Origin: Dermacentor variabilis
Lineage: Eukaryota; Arthropoda; Arachnida; Ixodida; Ixodidae
Assembly: GCF_050947875.1 (NCBI RefSeq)
Contig: NC_134573.1
Coordinates: 33,935,615-33,999,614, forward strand
Length of the DNA stretch: 64,000 bases
Reading direction: 5' to 3'
Under the pieces are notes generated by a model, which did no database searches, was not told where the DNA came from, and saw nothing but the letters and a program-made list of their open reading frames with translations. Positions 20,953-30,990 of the stretch are shown one piece after another. How positions within the stretch are numbered: the first letter of the stretch is position 1; every line of letters starts with the position of its first letter. The translations under genes and the position numbers were made by a program.

Positions 20953-21860
20953 CTTCTACACACACGAATAAAGTATTGTCCGGGCACGCTGGACGAATTG
21001 TAGTCTGTGCCAGCCATGCAGCTTTCCCTCCAAAAACTGCACTATCTAGTTTTCAGAACGGTAGTCAGGAGTGCGGATGGCCGGTTGCAGGGGTGATGTC
21101 GAGCGTCGGAGAGGGGAGGGCGAGCGGCGACGACCTGGACGGTAGTTGCGAGGCGTCGCGGGAGCTGGAGAAAGTGAGCGTGTGGAGAGCCGGCGCTGGT
21201 AAGGACTCGGAGGAAGCAACGGGTCTCTCTCATAAATATCATAGCCACGGTGTTCGTCCTGTTGTCGTCTTCTGCAAAAACGCGATATGTGCCCAATACC
21301 GCAATAATAACAAACGGGGTGGGGCGTAGGCCGGGTAGTGTAATATCCTGTGGCAGGCGGACGGGGTGGTCGAGTCGCCAGATGGTTGGGGCCATGAGCA
21401 GGAGGCGCTGTCCGAGCGAGCGCTGGTTGCATAGCCGCAACCTGAGCATACGAGGTGGATGGTGAAGGAGGGCCACAGCTCGCAGCGCAGTTAATGGAGG
21501 ACAGCTCCTCGTTGATGATGTCGTGCAGGCCAGGAAACGAAGGCTGAGGCTGGAGAACGGGAGGACTGAGCAGGCCACACGCTTGGAGCTCTTCGCGTAT
21601 GAGAGTCCGATCAGCAGACGTAGGTCGGTATCCGACGAAGGAGGCGGGTCACCGGCAACAGGTTGTAACCGGATGGCCTGCAGTGCGTCCAGGTGTTGGC
21701 AGGTAGCGATTACATCGTTTACGGTATTTGGATTCTTGATCGCCAGTGCGTTGAACGCGACGTGGGCAGTGCCCTTTAGGATGTGCCGAACACGATCATA
21801 TTCCGTCATTGTGGCGTCAACACGGCGACAAAGGGCGAGGACGTCCTCGATGTAACATAT
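20953..21860 (-). pseudogene. Gypsy-2 Gag, C-terminal part
   Basis: Minus strand, resuming after Gypsy-3 with IEDVLALCRRVDATM and VRHILKGTAHVAFNAL, the end of a retrotransposon Gag capsid region. After a frameshift a Pro/Arg/Ser-rich nucleocapsid region contains a zinc knuckle at 21274-21312. It reads CYYCGIGHISRFC, so the spacing is C-X2-C-X3-H-X4-C. The standard spacing has four residues before His, and the related Gypsy-4 copy (28933-28974) has four. One codon has been lost. Confidence 0.75.
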
Positions 21861-22008
21861 TGTTACGATGAGTTGCGAAGGTATGGTTTTATTTACAGGA
21901 GATGGACGATGGTCGTAGCGTGATCGCAGCGCAGCCTGGCCTCTCAAACTCCTCGTTCTCTTCGTCATCTCTTCCTTCTCTTCTTGTCCGTGCCTTTCGT
22001 ATCTTACA
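21861..22008 (-). repeat. Gypsy-3 3' LTR
   Basis: 148 bp, ends TG...CA on the minus strand. Very short for a Gypsy LTR. The purine tract lies next to it at 22009-22017 (minus strand GCGGGGAAA). Confidence 0.88.
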
Positions 22009-22042
22009 TTTCCCCGCAAGCAGACGAAGCCCGTGGGGCGAG

Positions 22043-23713
22043 TCAGGATGGACAAGGAGGGTAGAAAGGCTTCAGGCGAGCAATATGAGTCAGCTGAGTT
22101 CTGCTTGATCGCCGACCATTGCACAGTAGGCGAGCTATGACGTAAGTGAGTTCGCTCAGGCGGTCCACAACTACATATGGGCCTGAATATTGTGACAGGA
22201 ACTTTTGGCACAATCCACGCTTGCGTTGCGGTGTCCAAAGAAGGACTAAGTCACCTTTTTGCAGCGATACTTGTGCGTGACGGTCGTCGTATCGCTCTTT
22301 CGAACACCTTTGCGAGGCCAGAGTACGAATACGAGCTATTCGACGCGCTTCTTCGGCGAGACACAAAGTCTCCGATACAGAATCATCACTGTGCAGAACG
22401 AAGGGTAAGAAAGTGTCCATAGGGCTTCGCGGTAACCTTACACACAGGAGATAAAATGGGCTATAGTTCGTGGTTTCGTGCTTCGCCGTGTTGTACGCAT
22501 AGGTGATGAAAGGCAGCACGTCGTCCCAGTTCTTATGATTGGAGGAGACGTACATGGCAAGCATGTTAGTCAGCGTTCTGTTTGTCCTTTCAACGAGGCC
22601 ATTGGTCTGTGGATGATACGGCGTGGAATGACGAAACTGTGAAGTGCACAAACGAAGCAACTCTTCAATGGCATCAGCCGTGAACTGGCGACCACGGTCG
22701 CTGATGATGACACGTGGTGGGCCATGACGAAGGAGCACGGAACGGAGCAGGAACACCGCCACGCAAGCAGCAGTGGAAGACGGTATGGCTGCAGTTTCTG
22801 CATACCGTGTAAGATGGTCTACGCAGACAATTATCCAGCGGTTCTTGTTGTTGGATAACGGGAATGGACCCAAAAGGTCAATGCCTACTTGCTCGAACGG
22901 CGTACTGGGCGGTGTCAATGGCCGAAGGGGACCCGGGGCTGCAGTGGTCGGTCGCTTGTGACATTGGCGCGTTTCACAACTAGCGACATTGCGCTTGGTT
23001 GTTTCATACATCTTGGGCCAGTAAAAGCGCTCCTGCGTGCGGTGCAGCGTTCGTACGAAGCCGAAATGGCCGGATGTCACATCGTCATGCGTGGCGCGTA
23101 GAACGTCGGAACGGAGACTCTCGGGGACAACCAGCAGAAAACGCGCTCCATGCCCGGAGTAATTAGTTTTGTACAGCAATTTATCACGGACAGTAAAGCG
23201 ACCGCTGCCTTTAGAAGTACGGGCGGCGACAAAAAGCGGATCAAGGGTAACATCATCCCGTTGTTCTCGCTCAAAGTCTGCCGCGTCAGGGAACGTAGGA
23301 GTAACAGCAGCGAGACAGTCGTCAAAATTCTCAGCATCGCAGTCGGTAGTCGCAAGAGGAATCCGAGAGAGGCAGTCTGCGTCAGCGTGACGACGGCCAC
23401 TCTTGTACGATACCACAAAGTCGTATTCCTGGAGGCGCAGCGCCCAACGTGCGAGGCGACCAGAGGGATCACGCAAACCGACCAGCCAGCATAAAGAATG
23501 ATGGTCGGTGATAATCTTGAATGGTCTACCGTAAAGATAACAGCGAAACTTTTGTACGGCGAAAACGGCTGCCAGGCATTCCTGTTCCGTAACCGTATAA
23601 TTGCGTTCAGATTTGCTCAGACAACGGCTGGCATATGCGACAACATGTTCTGCGCCGCTGTGACGTTGTACAAGCACCGCTCCTATCCCGATTCCACTAG
23701 CATCAGTGTGAAC
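22043..23713 (-). CDS. Gypsy-3 RNase H-integrase
   Basis: Open for over 550 codons on the minus strand after an in-frame TAA (23714-23716) that splits it from RT. RNase H: HTDASGIGIGAVLVQ (first Asp), TEQECLAAVFAVQKF (Glu), [10 protein letters not shown] (Asp), HADADCLSR. Integrase: H2C2 domain (HDDVTSGHFGF ... SCETRQCHK, where Arg stands in the position of one zinc-binding Cys), core Asp in VGIDLLGPFP, Asp in IISDRGRQF and Glu in HPQTNGLVERTNR. The C-terminal module is LVLLWTPQRKRGLCQKF...GPYVVV, ending IARLKPFYP. Nearly intact apart from the zinc Cys and the upstream stop. Confidence 0.88.
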   Translation of the reverse strand, partial: VHTDASGIGIGAVLVQRHSGAEHVVAYASRCLSKSERNYTVTEQECLAAVFAVQKFRCYLYGRPFKIITDHHSLCWLVGLRDPSGRLARWALRLQEYDFVVSYKSGRRHADADCLSRIPLATTDCDAENFDDCLAAVTPTFPDAADFEREQRDDVTLDPLFVAARTSKGSGRFTVRDKLLYKTNYSGHGARFLLVVPESLRSDVLRATHDDVTSGHFGFVRTLHRTQERFYWPKMYETTKRNVASCETRQCHKRPTTAAPGPLRPLTPPSTPFEQVGIDLLGPFPLSNNKNRWIIVCVDHLTRYAETAAIPSSTAACVAVFLLRSVLLRHGPPRVIISDRGRQFTADAIEELLRLCTSQFRHSTPYHPQTNGLVERTNRTLTNMLAMYVSSNHKNWDDVLPFITYAYNTAKHETTNYSPFYLLCVRLPRSPMDTFLPFVLHSDDSVSETLCLAEEARRIARIRTLASQRCSKERYDDRHAQVSLQKGDLVLLWTPQRKRGLCQKFLSQYSGPYVVVDRLSELTYVIARLLCNGRRSSRTQLTHIARLKPFYPPCPS

Positions 23714-24967
23714 TTAAGTCGGGCAAGATGGATCAAAGTGACGCAAGAGGGGTGCTGACGTTAGTATAAACTTCAGTTGAGAGAATGATGCGTCACACTC
23801 TGGTGTCCAATGGAAGGATGCATTTTGTCGCAAAATACTTGTCAACGGGTAAACGATGTCGGCAAACCGGGGAACAAAACGACGAAAATACGAACATAGG
23901 CCAATGAATGAGCGAAGTTCCCGAGCTGACTGCGGTGGCTTGAAGGAGCTCACTGCTTCAATCTTACGAGGATCGGGTCTGACGCCATCCTTGTCGACTA
24001 AGTGTCCCAGGACCAGTGTTTGACGTTCGCCGAACCGACACTTTTTTGAGTTTAGGACCAGTCCAGCTTTCTCAATGGAGTCGAGAACGAGGCTGAGGCG
24101 TTCGTTATGTTCTTCAAACGTGCGACCAAAGATCACAACATCATCGAGGTAACACATGCATATCTCCCACTTTAGACCACGTAGTACTGTGTCCATGAAT
24201 CTTTCAAAGGTGGCAGGAGCATTGCAAAGGTCAAAAGGCATAACATTAAATTCGAATACGCCATCTGCAGTCACGAAAGCGGTCTTTTCCTTGTCGGCAG
24301 GGTCCATAGGTATTTGCCAATACCCCGATCGCAAATCAAGTGTCGAAAAGTAAGAAGCAGCGTGTAAGCAATCAATGACGTCATCGATACGCGGTAGTGG
24401 ATAGACATCCTTCTTCGTCACTGCGTTTAGATGTCGGTAATCCAAGCAGAATCTCCAGGAGCCATCTTTTTTTCGGACCAGGATTACTGGGGCTGCCCAT
24501 GGACTAGATGACTCTTGAACGACACCTTTGTTCATCATCTCCTTGACTTGCTCGGCAATAACTTTGCGCTCGGACGATGACACTCGGTAGGGCTTCTGGC
24601 GGTTGGGGTGTGCTGAGCCGGTGTCTATTCTGTGACGAGCGCGGGACGACGGTAAATGAAGGGGTGCATCTCCATGCGTGAAGTCGAATGCAGCCTCATG
24701 CTTGGCAAGGACTAGTACCAGTGCTTGCCGTTCCGATGTACTGAGAGCCTTGCTGATCATGCCAAGCATTAGCTCTTCAGAATGGCGATTATCGCAAGGA
24801 GAGCAAGCTGCAGAGACGTCCGCAGTTAGTGCCGCTATTGGGCTACATGCGGCTTCATCGAAAAGAGCGATTTTCATACCGCGAGGAAGGACAACCGGCG
24901 CGGCGGAACAGTTCAGCGCCCACAATGTGGCGACTCCTCTCGTCATGCAAACGACAGAGCAGGGCAT
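23714..24967 (-). CDS. Gypsy-3 reverse transcriptase
   Basis: Minus strand, 417 codons to a TAA at 23714-23716. Finger/palm motifs: WAAPVILVRKKDGSWRFCLDY, DVYPLPRIDDVID, FSTLDLRSGYWQI, FNVMPFDLCNAPATFERF (Asp where Gly is usual before LCNAP), catalytic MCYLDDVVIF with YLDD at 24140-24151, then LGHLVDKDGVRPDP and LRSFIGLCSYFRRF. RNase H would continue in the same frame through the stop. It is separated from protease by a frame shift at an A/T-run near 24970-24981. Confidence 0.9.
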   Translation of the reverse strand: MPCSVVCMTRGVATLWALNCSAAPVVLPRGMKIALFDEAACSPIAALTADVSAACSPCDNRHSEELMLGMISKALSTSERQALVLVLAKHEAAFDFTHGDAPLHLPSSRARHRIDTGSAHPNRQKPYRVSSSERKVIAEQVKEMMNKGVVQESSSPWAAPVILVRKKDGSWRFCLDYRHLNAVTKKDVYPLPRIDDVIDCLHAASYFSTLDLRSGYWQIPMDPADKEKTAFVTADGVFEFNVMPFDLCNAPATFERFMDTVLRGLKWEICMCYLDDVVIFGRTFEEHNERLSLVLDSIEKAGLVLNSKKCRFGERQTLVLGHLVDKDGVRPDPRKIEAVSSFKPPQSARELRSFIGLCSYFRRFVPRFADIVYPLTSILRQNASFHWTPECDASFSQLKFILTSAPLLRHFDPSCPT

Positions 24968-25551
24968 GAGTATATTTTTTTAGCACAGTTTACGCGGAGA
25001 GGCCTAACTACAAGGTCAACACAATCAGCATCAACAGTAGTTGTAGAAACACGAACGGGCGTCAGGCACCACGATGGTGCAATCACTTCATCAAGAACAC
25101 TGAGTGTGTCTGTGTCCCCGTCTTCACCACCCAAGCTTTGTTCGGAATGTGCTGATATAAATAACTTGTTGAATGAGATTTCGCCACAACCACAGTCCAC
25201 GGAAGCGCCGCACTGTTCAAGAAAATCGATACCAAGAATAACGTCGTGCGAACTACGAGAAAGAACAAGGAATTCCGACACACACACTTTCCCAGCCAAC
25301 AAAACACTCACAGCACAAACACCAAGGGGATGAAGCCACTCGCCGCCTACTCCACGAAAGGTAATACCGTCGTTCCAAGAAAACATAACTTTGTGGCCTA
25401 GCCGGTTTTTGAAAGCGAGGCTCATCACTGACACAGTCGCCCCAGTATCAACTAACGCCATGGTCGGTATTCCGTCAATCGAAACATTCACTTTGTTTTT
25501 GAACGTCACAACAGGCAGAGGTATTTCTTGCGAAGACCGTCCGGCGACCAC
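24943..25551 (-). CDS. Gypsy-3 aspartyl protease
   Basis: Minus strand. VNVSIDGIPTMALVDTGATVSVMS carries the retropepsin DTG (Asp codon 25447-25449), and DVILGIDFLEQCGA is the usual C-terminal block. The open frame extends upstream of the first Met into the end of gag, in a different frame, as expected where Pol is made by ribosomal frameshifting. Near its end a run of seven T's (plus strand) coincides with the jump to the RT frame. Confidence 0.85.
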   Translation of the reverse strand: MVAGRSSQEIPLPVVTFKNKVNVSIDGIPTMALVDTGATVSVMSLAFKNRLGHKVMFSWNDGITFRGVGGEWLHPLGVCAVSVLLAGKVCVSEFLVLSRSSHDVILGIDFLEQCGASVDCGCGEISFNKLFISAHSEQSLGGEDGDTDTLSVLDEVIAPSWCLTPVRVSTTTVDADCVDLVVRPLRVNCAKKIYSCPALSFA

Positions 25552-25571
25552 ACCTCCACTGGCCGCGGATG

Positions 25572-26908
25572 CTAGTTTCCCGGCGGCGGTGAGGTAGAAC
25601 GTCGCCGAGGGGACGGAGAGCGACGGGGACGGTTATTTGGTGGCGTCAAACTCCGCTCAGATGCTGGCGAATCGCTGCGCCTGGTCTCATGTAAGAAGTG
25701 GTCCACTGGGGGCAAATCCGTCGTCCGCAAGTCATATGAAGTACGGGTTCTGGGTGGCGAGAACATCGGTGGTGTCCTACGTGGTTGACGGCCTTGGCGA
25801 CAATACCGAGCTATATGGCCTGTGGAACCGCAATTGTAGCACACGGGAGGGTCGCGGTTCACAGCGTCTTCCTCAAAACGAATGGTAGGCGGCTGCGGTC
25901 GGCGAGAAAGTTCGTTGTCATGTGGATAACGTGTCTCTGCTGCTTGCTGAGGTCCGTTATATCGTGCATAAGTCGCGTCGTGGTAATAGGGTCGGTGCTG
26001 TTCTTGTCGCGGCCTGACAGAAGTCACAGGGCCTCGGGGGTGAAAACGCGGCTGCTCTCGTTGTGGCCGAGCGTCATAGGTAGGGCCTCTGTTGTAGAGA
26101 CGTGGCTGCTGTCGGGGCGCGAGTTCTAAATCCTCAGTGCCTCTCGCCGCAGGATACGGGGAGAAGGATGCTACGTTAGGCTCGAAATCTGGTGATAGGC
26201 GGCAGCTATGAGTGCCTGGATGTGTCACTTGCGCGTGCAGGCTTAGCTCTTCCCGAACTATTTGTCGGATCGTTGATGCCAGATCGAGGGGCTGGTTGGT
26301 GTCCACGCTAGCAACTGTGGTCACATTGGCTAGCCTGCCAGATTCGGCGTGACGCGCCTTGTCTTCAGTTGCTCGAAAGTACGACAGTGCCGAATGATGT
26401 CAGCGACGGAAGCCAGGTTGTCTTTTGCGATGAGGAAGTTATAAACATCCTCGGCAATTCCTTTTAGGATGTGCCCGACTTTGTCTTCCTCGGACATTCC
26501 AGAGTCCACCATCCTACACAGTTTTATTACTGCCTCCATGTAGGTCGTGCAGGTTTCGCCTAGCACTTGCGCACGTTGCAGTAGCGTCTGTTGTGCCCTT
26601 TTCTTTTTCGTCGCGGAGTCGCCGAATCGTTCTTTGAATTCCGAAACAAACCTTCCCCATGTCGTGAACGTTTCCTCGTGATTGTCGAACCACAACAACG
26701 CAGTATTCGTTAGATAGAACACGACGTTCAAAAGCTGAGAAGCGCTGTTCCACTTGTTAGCGGCACTCACCCGGTTATAATGGATGAGCCATTCCTCGAC
26801 GTCTTCGTCCGATCTCCCGGCGAAGGGACGCGCATCTCTCAGTTGTAAAAGGGAACTGGTCGGTGCAGCAGTTGGAATGGGCCGTTGTTCGTCTGCGTCG
26901 TGGGACAT
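25572..26908 (-). pseudogene. Gypsy-3 Gag (one internal frame break)
   Basis: Starts at the ATG at 26908 (MSHDADEQRP), after a 112-bp leader. Capsid-type Gag region: FAGRSDEDVEEWLIHYNRV, VVFYLTNTALLWFDNHEE, WGRFVSEFKERFG, LGETCTTYMEAVIKLCR and VGHILKGIAEDVYNF. A TAG at 26330 ends this frame. About four bases seem lost from an AGGC tandem there, and the protein continues in the next frame as LANVTTVASVDTNQ. The nucleocapsid part is Arg/Pro-rich with a standard zinc knuckle CYNCGSTGHIARYC (25800-25841) and a basic RS-rich tail ending at 25572. Confidence 0.82.
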
Positions 26909-26999
26909 ATTCAACTCCGGTGGATTCGGTGGGAGTCCAGCAAGGCGACGGCTCCGTCGAAGAACTTGTGATTGAGCCTCCGTCTTCGGGTGTCGATTA

Positions 27000-27020
27000 C
27001 CCCGCACCTTGCACCACAAC
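27000..27020 (-). promoter_or_regulatory. Gypsy-3 primer-binding site candidate
   Basis: On the minus strand the 5' LTR ends CGTAACA and is followed by GTTG and TGGTGCAAGGTGCGGGGTA. The TGG start fits a tRNA 3' CCA end, but I could not assign the tRNA. Confidence 0.45.
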
Positions 27021-27170
27021 TGTTACGATGAGTTGCGAAGGTATGGTTTTATTTACAGGAGAAGGACGATGGTCGTAGCATGATCGCAGCGCAGCCCGGC
27101 CTCTCAAATTCCTCGTTCTCTTCGTCTTCTCTTCCTTCTCTTCTTGCCCGTGCCTTTCGTATCTGTTACA
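27021..27170 (-). repeat. Gypsy-3 5' LTR
   Basis: 150 bp, TGTAACAG...CGTAACA on the minus strand, about 96% identical to the 3' LTR. Abuts the ATAT target duplication at 27171-27174. Confidence 0.88.
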
Positions 27171-27552
27171 ATATGTATGTTTCTCCGGGAAGTTGCGTGC
27201 GTCCATGAAGCTTTTTCTTGGCGACCTCAGAGCGAAAGTTGAAAGCGCCAAAAATCTGCCGAAGCTGGTGTTTGAACGCCGCCCAGTCAGGCAAGCTGCT
27301 CTCGTGGTTGAGAAACCAAGTCCTGGCAACGTCAGTAAGGTAGAGTGCGACGTTGCGAAGCTTGTGCATGTCATCCCACCGGTTCGACTCAATCACGCGG
27401 TCCTAATTGTCCAGCCAGTCATCAACGTCGTCACTACGAAGGCCAGCAAACACGGTGGGATCGCAGTGCCGCGTGCTGATGGTCCATGAAGGAATGGCCG
27501 GTGGGGCAGAGACTGTGACGCCGGAGCCTCCTGGAGGATCTTCTTGGGGCAT
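27171..27552 (-). pseudogene. Gypsy-2 Gag, N-terminal part
   Basis: Minus strand from the ATG at 27552 (MPQEDPPGGSG). FAGLRSDDVDDWLDN is followed by an in-frame TAG, then DRVIESNRWDDMHKL, ALYLTDVARTWFLNHE, WAAFKHQLRQIFG and LPGETYI, where Gypsy-3 interrupts it. The same protein block in Gypsy-4 (28012-28556) shows that the two elements belong to one family. Confidence 0.8.
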
Positions 27553-27648
27553 GCTGGCGGAAAGGCGGAGCAAGCGGCGGCCTGAACGAAGCTCCAGGGA
27601 AACACGAAGGCGTAGAGGACCAAGGGATCGAAAGCAGCCTCCACCACT

Positions 27649-27735
27649 TGCGAGACAGCTGTTAAGCCGCAACGGTTTATTTCGAAGCTCGCGCGCTGAA
27701 AAAGGTGACGCTGGCCATGATGATGAATATATACA
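27649..27735 (-). repeat. Gypsy-2 5' LTR (partial or short)
   Basis: On the minus strand the sequence before the leader ends in TGTCTCGCA and contains AATAAA (plus strand 27672-27683 region). Its end resembles the Gypsy-4 LTR end (TTGTCTCA). A TG at 27735 next to the (TA)n tract may be its start. After the LTR comes AGTGGTGGAGGCTGC, a primer-site-like sequence. Confidence 0.5.
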
Positions 27736-27737
27736 GA

Positions 27738-27740
<3 letters not shown>

Positions 27741-27777
<37 letters not shown>
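27741..27777. repeat. (TA)n microsatellite between Gypsy-2 and Gypsy-4
   Basis: About 18 AT units separating two head-to-head elements of the same family. Confidence 0.95.
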
Positions 27778-27779
<2 letters not shown>

Positions 27780-28011
27780 GTGAGAAGTATACGTACGCTT
27801 CATATTCTCATCAGCACTGTTTCGGGGCCTGGTGGGCGGCTCACACTCCGGACAATACAGAAGAGTCTGACCGCCTAAACATTGTCTCACAAGTGTTGGA
27901 GTATACTGTCCGGTTGCTTCGCTCTCTCGCTCCCAGTCTCTTTCCAGCATTCTCTACGCTACATCCCTGAACCTCCGCTCACGTCGCCACCTTTACCAAC
28001 AGCACTCGACC

Positions 28012-28985
28012 ATGGCCCAAGACGAGCAGGCCAGTACCGGGACATCCACCTTGCCTACTCCTGGGGAAACACCTTCTTGGACGGTCGCCACCCATCATAA
28101 GAATCCATCGGTAATTGCTGGACTTCCAGGTGACGACGTTGAAGACTGGTAGGAGCTATACGAGAGCGTGAGTGACTTTAACCACTGGAACGAATCTGCA
28201 AAACTTGCTCACGTCACCTTTTACATAACCGGCGGCGCAAAAACTTGGTTTTACAATCATGAGCTCGATCTCGTCGACTGGAGCACTTTTAAACACCACC
28301 TACGCCAGATTTTCGCGAACTCGTCTGTCCGCTCGGATATCGCCAAGAAGAATCTTGGTGAGCGGGTTCAGCACTCGGCCGAGACGTACACTTCGGATAT
28401 AGAGGACGTCCTCGCCCTCTGCTGCCGCGTGAACACCTCGATGGCAGAGAGTGAGCGTGTACGCCACCTGCTCAAGAGTATTTGGAATGTGGCATTTCAT
28501 GCTCGTGTAGTATTGAACGCCACTGCCGTCGTAGACATCATCAGTAGATGTTAGCGTTCCGACGAGCTTCGTATGCTCCGCTTACACCCTGACACATCCA
28601 AGTCGTCCAACGACAGCGAGCTATGAGCATTGATTCGCTCCATGATCCGTGAGGAACTGCATGCCCAAGCTACGTCAATCCCTTCTGATGTCCATATGAC
28701 GCCTCCTGGTGGCAGCCTACGCCATATCGTGATGAAAGAGATACCTGTTGTGACATGCCCGTAATTCCCGCTCCCTATCCCCACGTCAAGTCACGCTCAT
28801 GTTGCCTCTATAATGCCACCGTCCCAGCAGCCACCACAACAGGCACATGCACCGCACGGGACCCTAAATCTTATCACTACAAGACCACTACCTCTTCCGT
28901 CTTACAAAGCATGGAGCCCACCTCAACCGGTTTGCTACTATTGCAGCCTCGGCGGCCACATTTCAAGGTTTTGCCGACGCTGTTA
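28012..28985 (+). pseudogene. Gypsy-4 Gag
   Basis: The ATG at 28012 starts MAQDEQASTGTS. VIAGLPGDDVEDW is followed by an in-frame TAG (28150-28152), then FNHWNESAKLAHVTFYITG, AKTWFYNHELDLVDW and VQHSAETYTSDIEDVLALC. TAG at about 28552-28554 ends the capsid part. The nucleocapsid region follows in another frame with a standard zinc knuckle CYYCSLGGHISRFC (28933-28974). Confidence 0.8.
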
Positions 28986-28990
28986 GCAAG

Positions 28991-30115
28991 ATGAAAGGCG
29001 TGGATACGACAGATTTGAAAGGGATGAGCTTTCTGGCCCTGTGCCACAACGTCGGCGTTCCTACTCCGATTAATATCCATGATGTTCCCCATCTCCACAA
29101 GACTTCAACGCTGCGGGTTCATTGCGTTTCCCGCGTCGACGCTCTCCATCACCGAGGCGTGCTCCTCTTCCCCTCTTCGACCGGCTACTTCGTCCTCCGA
29201 TCACCACCCAGAAAACTAAATGGTGCAGCTTCAGGTGCAAAAGCTGCATCCTTTGGACAACGGGAAACTCCTCCGGAGCCCTCGTCAAATGTACTTTCAG
29301 TGCGTGTTGAAAGTGTCCGAACCGAAGCCTTGGTTGACACAGGTGCACCGCTTTCCGTTATTAGTACTGATTTGTGTTCTCGATTGCGAAAAGTGAAGAC
29401 ACCGTATAATGGTCCTCCCCTTCGTTGCGCTAATGCAGTTCTTGTTCGGTCCGCCGGTGTTTGCACTGCGCGTGTTTTCATTGATGGCATGCTTCACCAC
29501 ATTCGGTTCGGCATCCTATCTTCGTGTAACTATGCGATGATTTTGGGATGGCACTTCCTGTCCTCCATTTCAGCATTCATTTCTTGCCGTCAGCGAACTA
29601 TTCATATGACAGACACTGAATCTTTGTTCACTGTCAATGTTCACAGCCTACGTTTCGTCACGTCTACCGACTGTTTCCTTCCCGCGAACAATGAGCATAT
29701 TCTCACACTGACATCCGACACTATTTCTAATGGTGATGTGTTCCTTGCACCGAGAGGTCACTGCATTTCTAGTGGGCTTAGCCTTCCTCCTATCCTGGCG
29801 CGGCTTCAGGATGGTATCGCGTTCGTCGCTGTTCTTAACCCTACTTCGCCAGTTGTGCGTTCCCAGGCCACCACCGTGACTTGCTTTACTGACTCCGAAC
29901 GTCTTTCGCTGGTACCGCTACAAACGCAATCACCACCTTTGTCTACCGCAGCTGATTATCATGCTGGTGCCGCGGATTTAACGGCCGCGATAAATCCTGA
30001 TCTTACTCCTGCGCAGGATGAAGACCTTTTGGCCCTACTGCAAAAGCACAGCGCCCTTTTTCACGTTTACTCCAAGCTTCCGGGGCGCACTTCCGTCGCA
30101 GTGCATCGCATCTAA
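28991..30115 (+). pseudogene. Gypsy-4 protease and RT leader
   Basis: A single open frame of 374 codons, unusually long for this decayed element. VESVRTEALVDTGAPLSVIS has the DTG at 29336-29344, and AMILGWHFLSSISAF is the protease C-terminal block (His replaces the usual Asp before FL). It ends at TAA (30113-30115), just after VAVHRI at the start of the RT region. Confidence 0.8.
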
Positions 30116-30990
30116 TCCGAAGGCAGTTCGTTCGTACGCCGCCGCCCGTATCGCGCGTCTTCCGCAGAACGGAAAATCATTGCGGATAACGTTGATGACA
30201 TGCTCAAAGGAGACATAATTCGGCCATCGTCCAATTCCTGGTCGTCTCCTGTTTAATCGGTTCGCAAGAAAGACGGCTCTGTATGATTTTCCGTCGAATA
30301 TCGAGCCCTTCATAAGATCACCCGCAAAGACGTATATCTCCCTCCAGGGTGCAGAATATTTCTCTAGTCTAGACCTCCAATCCGGCTACTGACAAATCCC
30401 CATGCACGAAGCGGACAAAGACAAGACAACCCTTGCAACACCATACGGACTTTATGAGTTTAACGTCATGCCCTTCTATTTATGTAATGCTCCTGCAACA
30501 TTTGAACGCATGATGTACAGTTTTACGTAGTCTTAACTGGAGGACCTGTCTGTGCTATTTAGATGACATCGTTATTTTTTCTACAACTTTGCGCCATCAC
30601 CTTTAGTGTTTGAACGAAGTTTTCGCGTGCATTTCCAACGCTGGACTCCAAATCAACACAAAGAAATGTCATTTTGCTAAAAAGATCATCAAAGTGTTGG
30701 GCCACCTTATCAACAAAGATGGCGTTCAACCAGATTCCAACAAGGCTGATGCCATGCTTCGCTTCTCTCGCCCTGAAAATCAATAATAATTAAGATGTTT
30801 CTTGGGCCTGCCATCCTACTTCCGCCGCTTCATCAGTCATTTTGCAGCCATGGCGTCTCCGCTGCACAAGTTGCTCACGTAGGGCACTGCTTTCGTTTGG
30901 ACAGACAACTACAAACTTTCTTTATGAGCCCTCAAGCAAGCAATAACCACCAACCCTGTCCTCTGTCACTTCTATGAGAACGCACCAGCT
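30116..30990 (+). pseudogene. Gypsy-4 reverse transcriptase, decayed
   Basis: Recognisable pieces in several frames: RRRPYRASSAERKII, VEYRALHKITRKDVY, then a deletion of roughly nine codons (the LPRIDDALD part), SLQGAEYFSSLDLQSGY followed by a stop, FNVMPF, and an intact catalytic YLDD at 30556-30567. The thumb follows near 30700-30860. Confidence 0.78.

Larger units (their letters stand above)
21861..27170 (-). mobile_element. Gypsy-3: near-complete LTR retrotransposon
   Basis: Minus-strand element of 5,310 bp with short LTRs (148 and 150 bp), inserted in the gag of Gypsy-2. A 4-bp ATAT duplication flanks it (21857-21860 and 27171-27174). LTRs differ by about six substitutions and one 2-bp indel (roughly 4%). 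Order: 5' LTR (27021-27170), leader, gag, protease, RT, RNase H, integrase, purine tract GCGGGGAAA, 3' LTR (21861-22008). No env-like frame. Gag and pol overlap in different frames. Two frame breaks and one in-frame stop are present. Confidence 0.9.
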
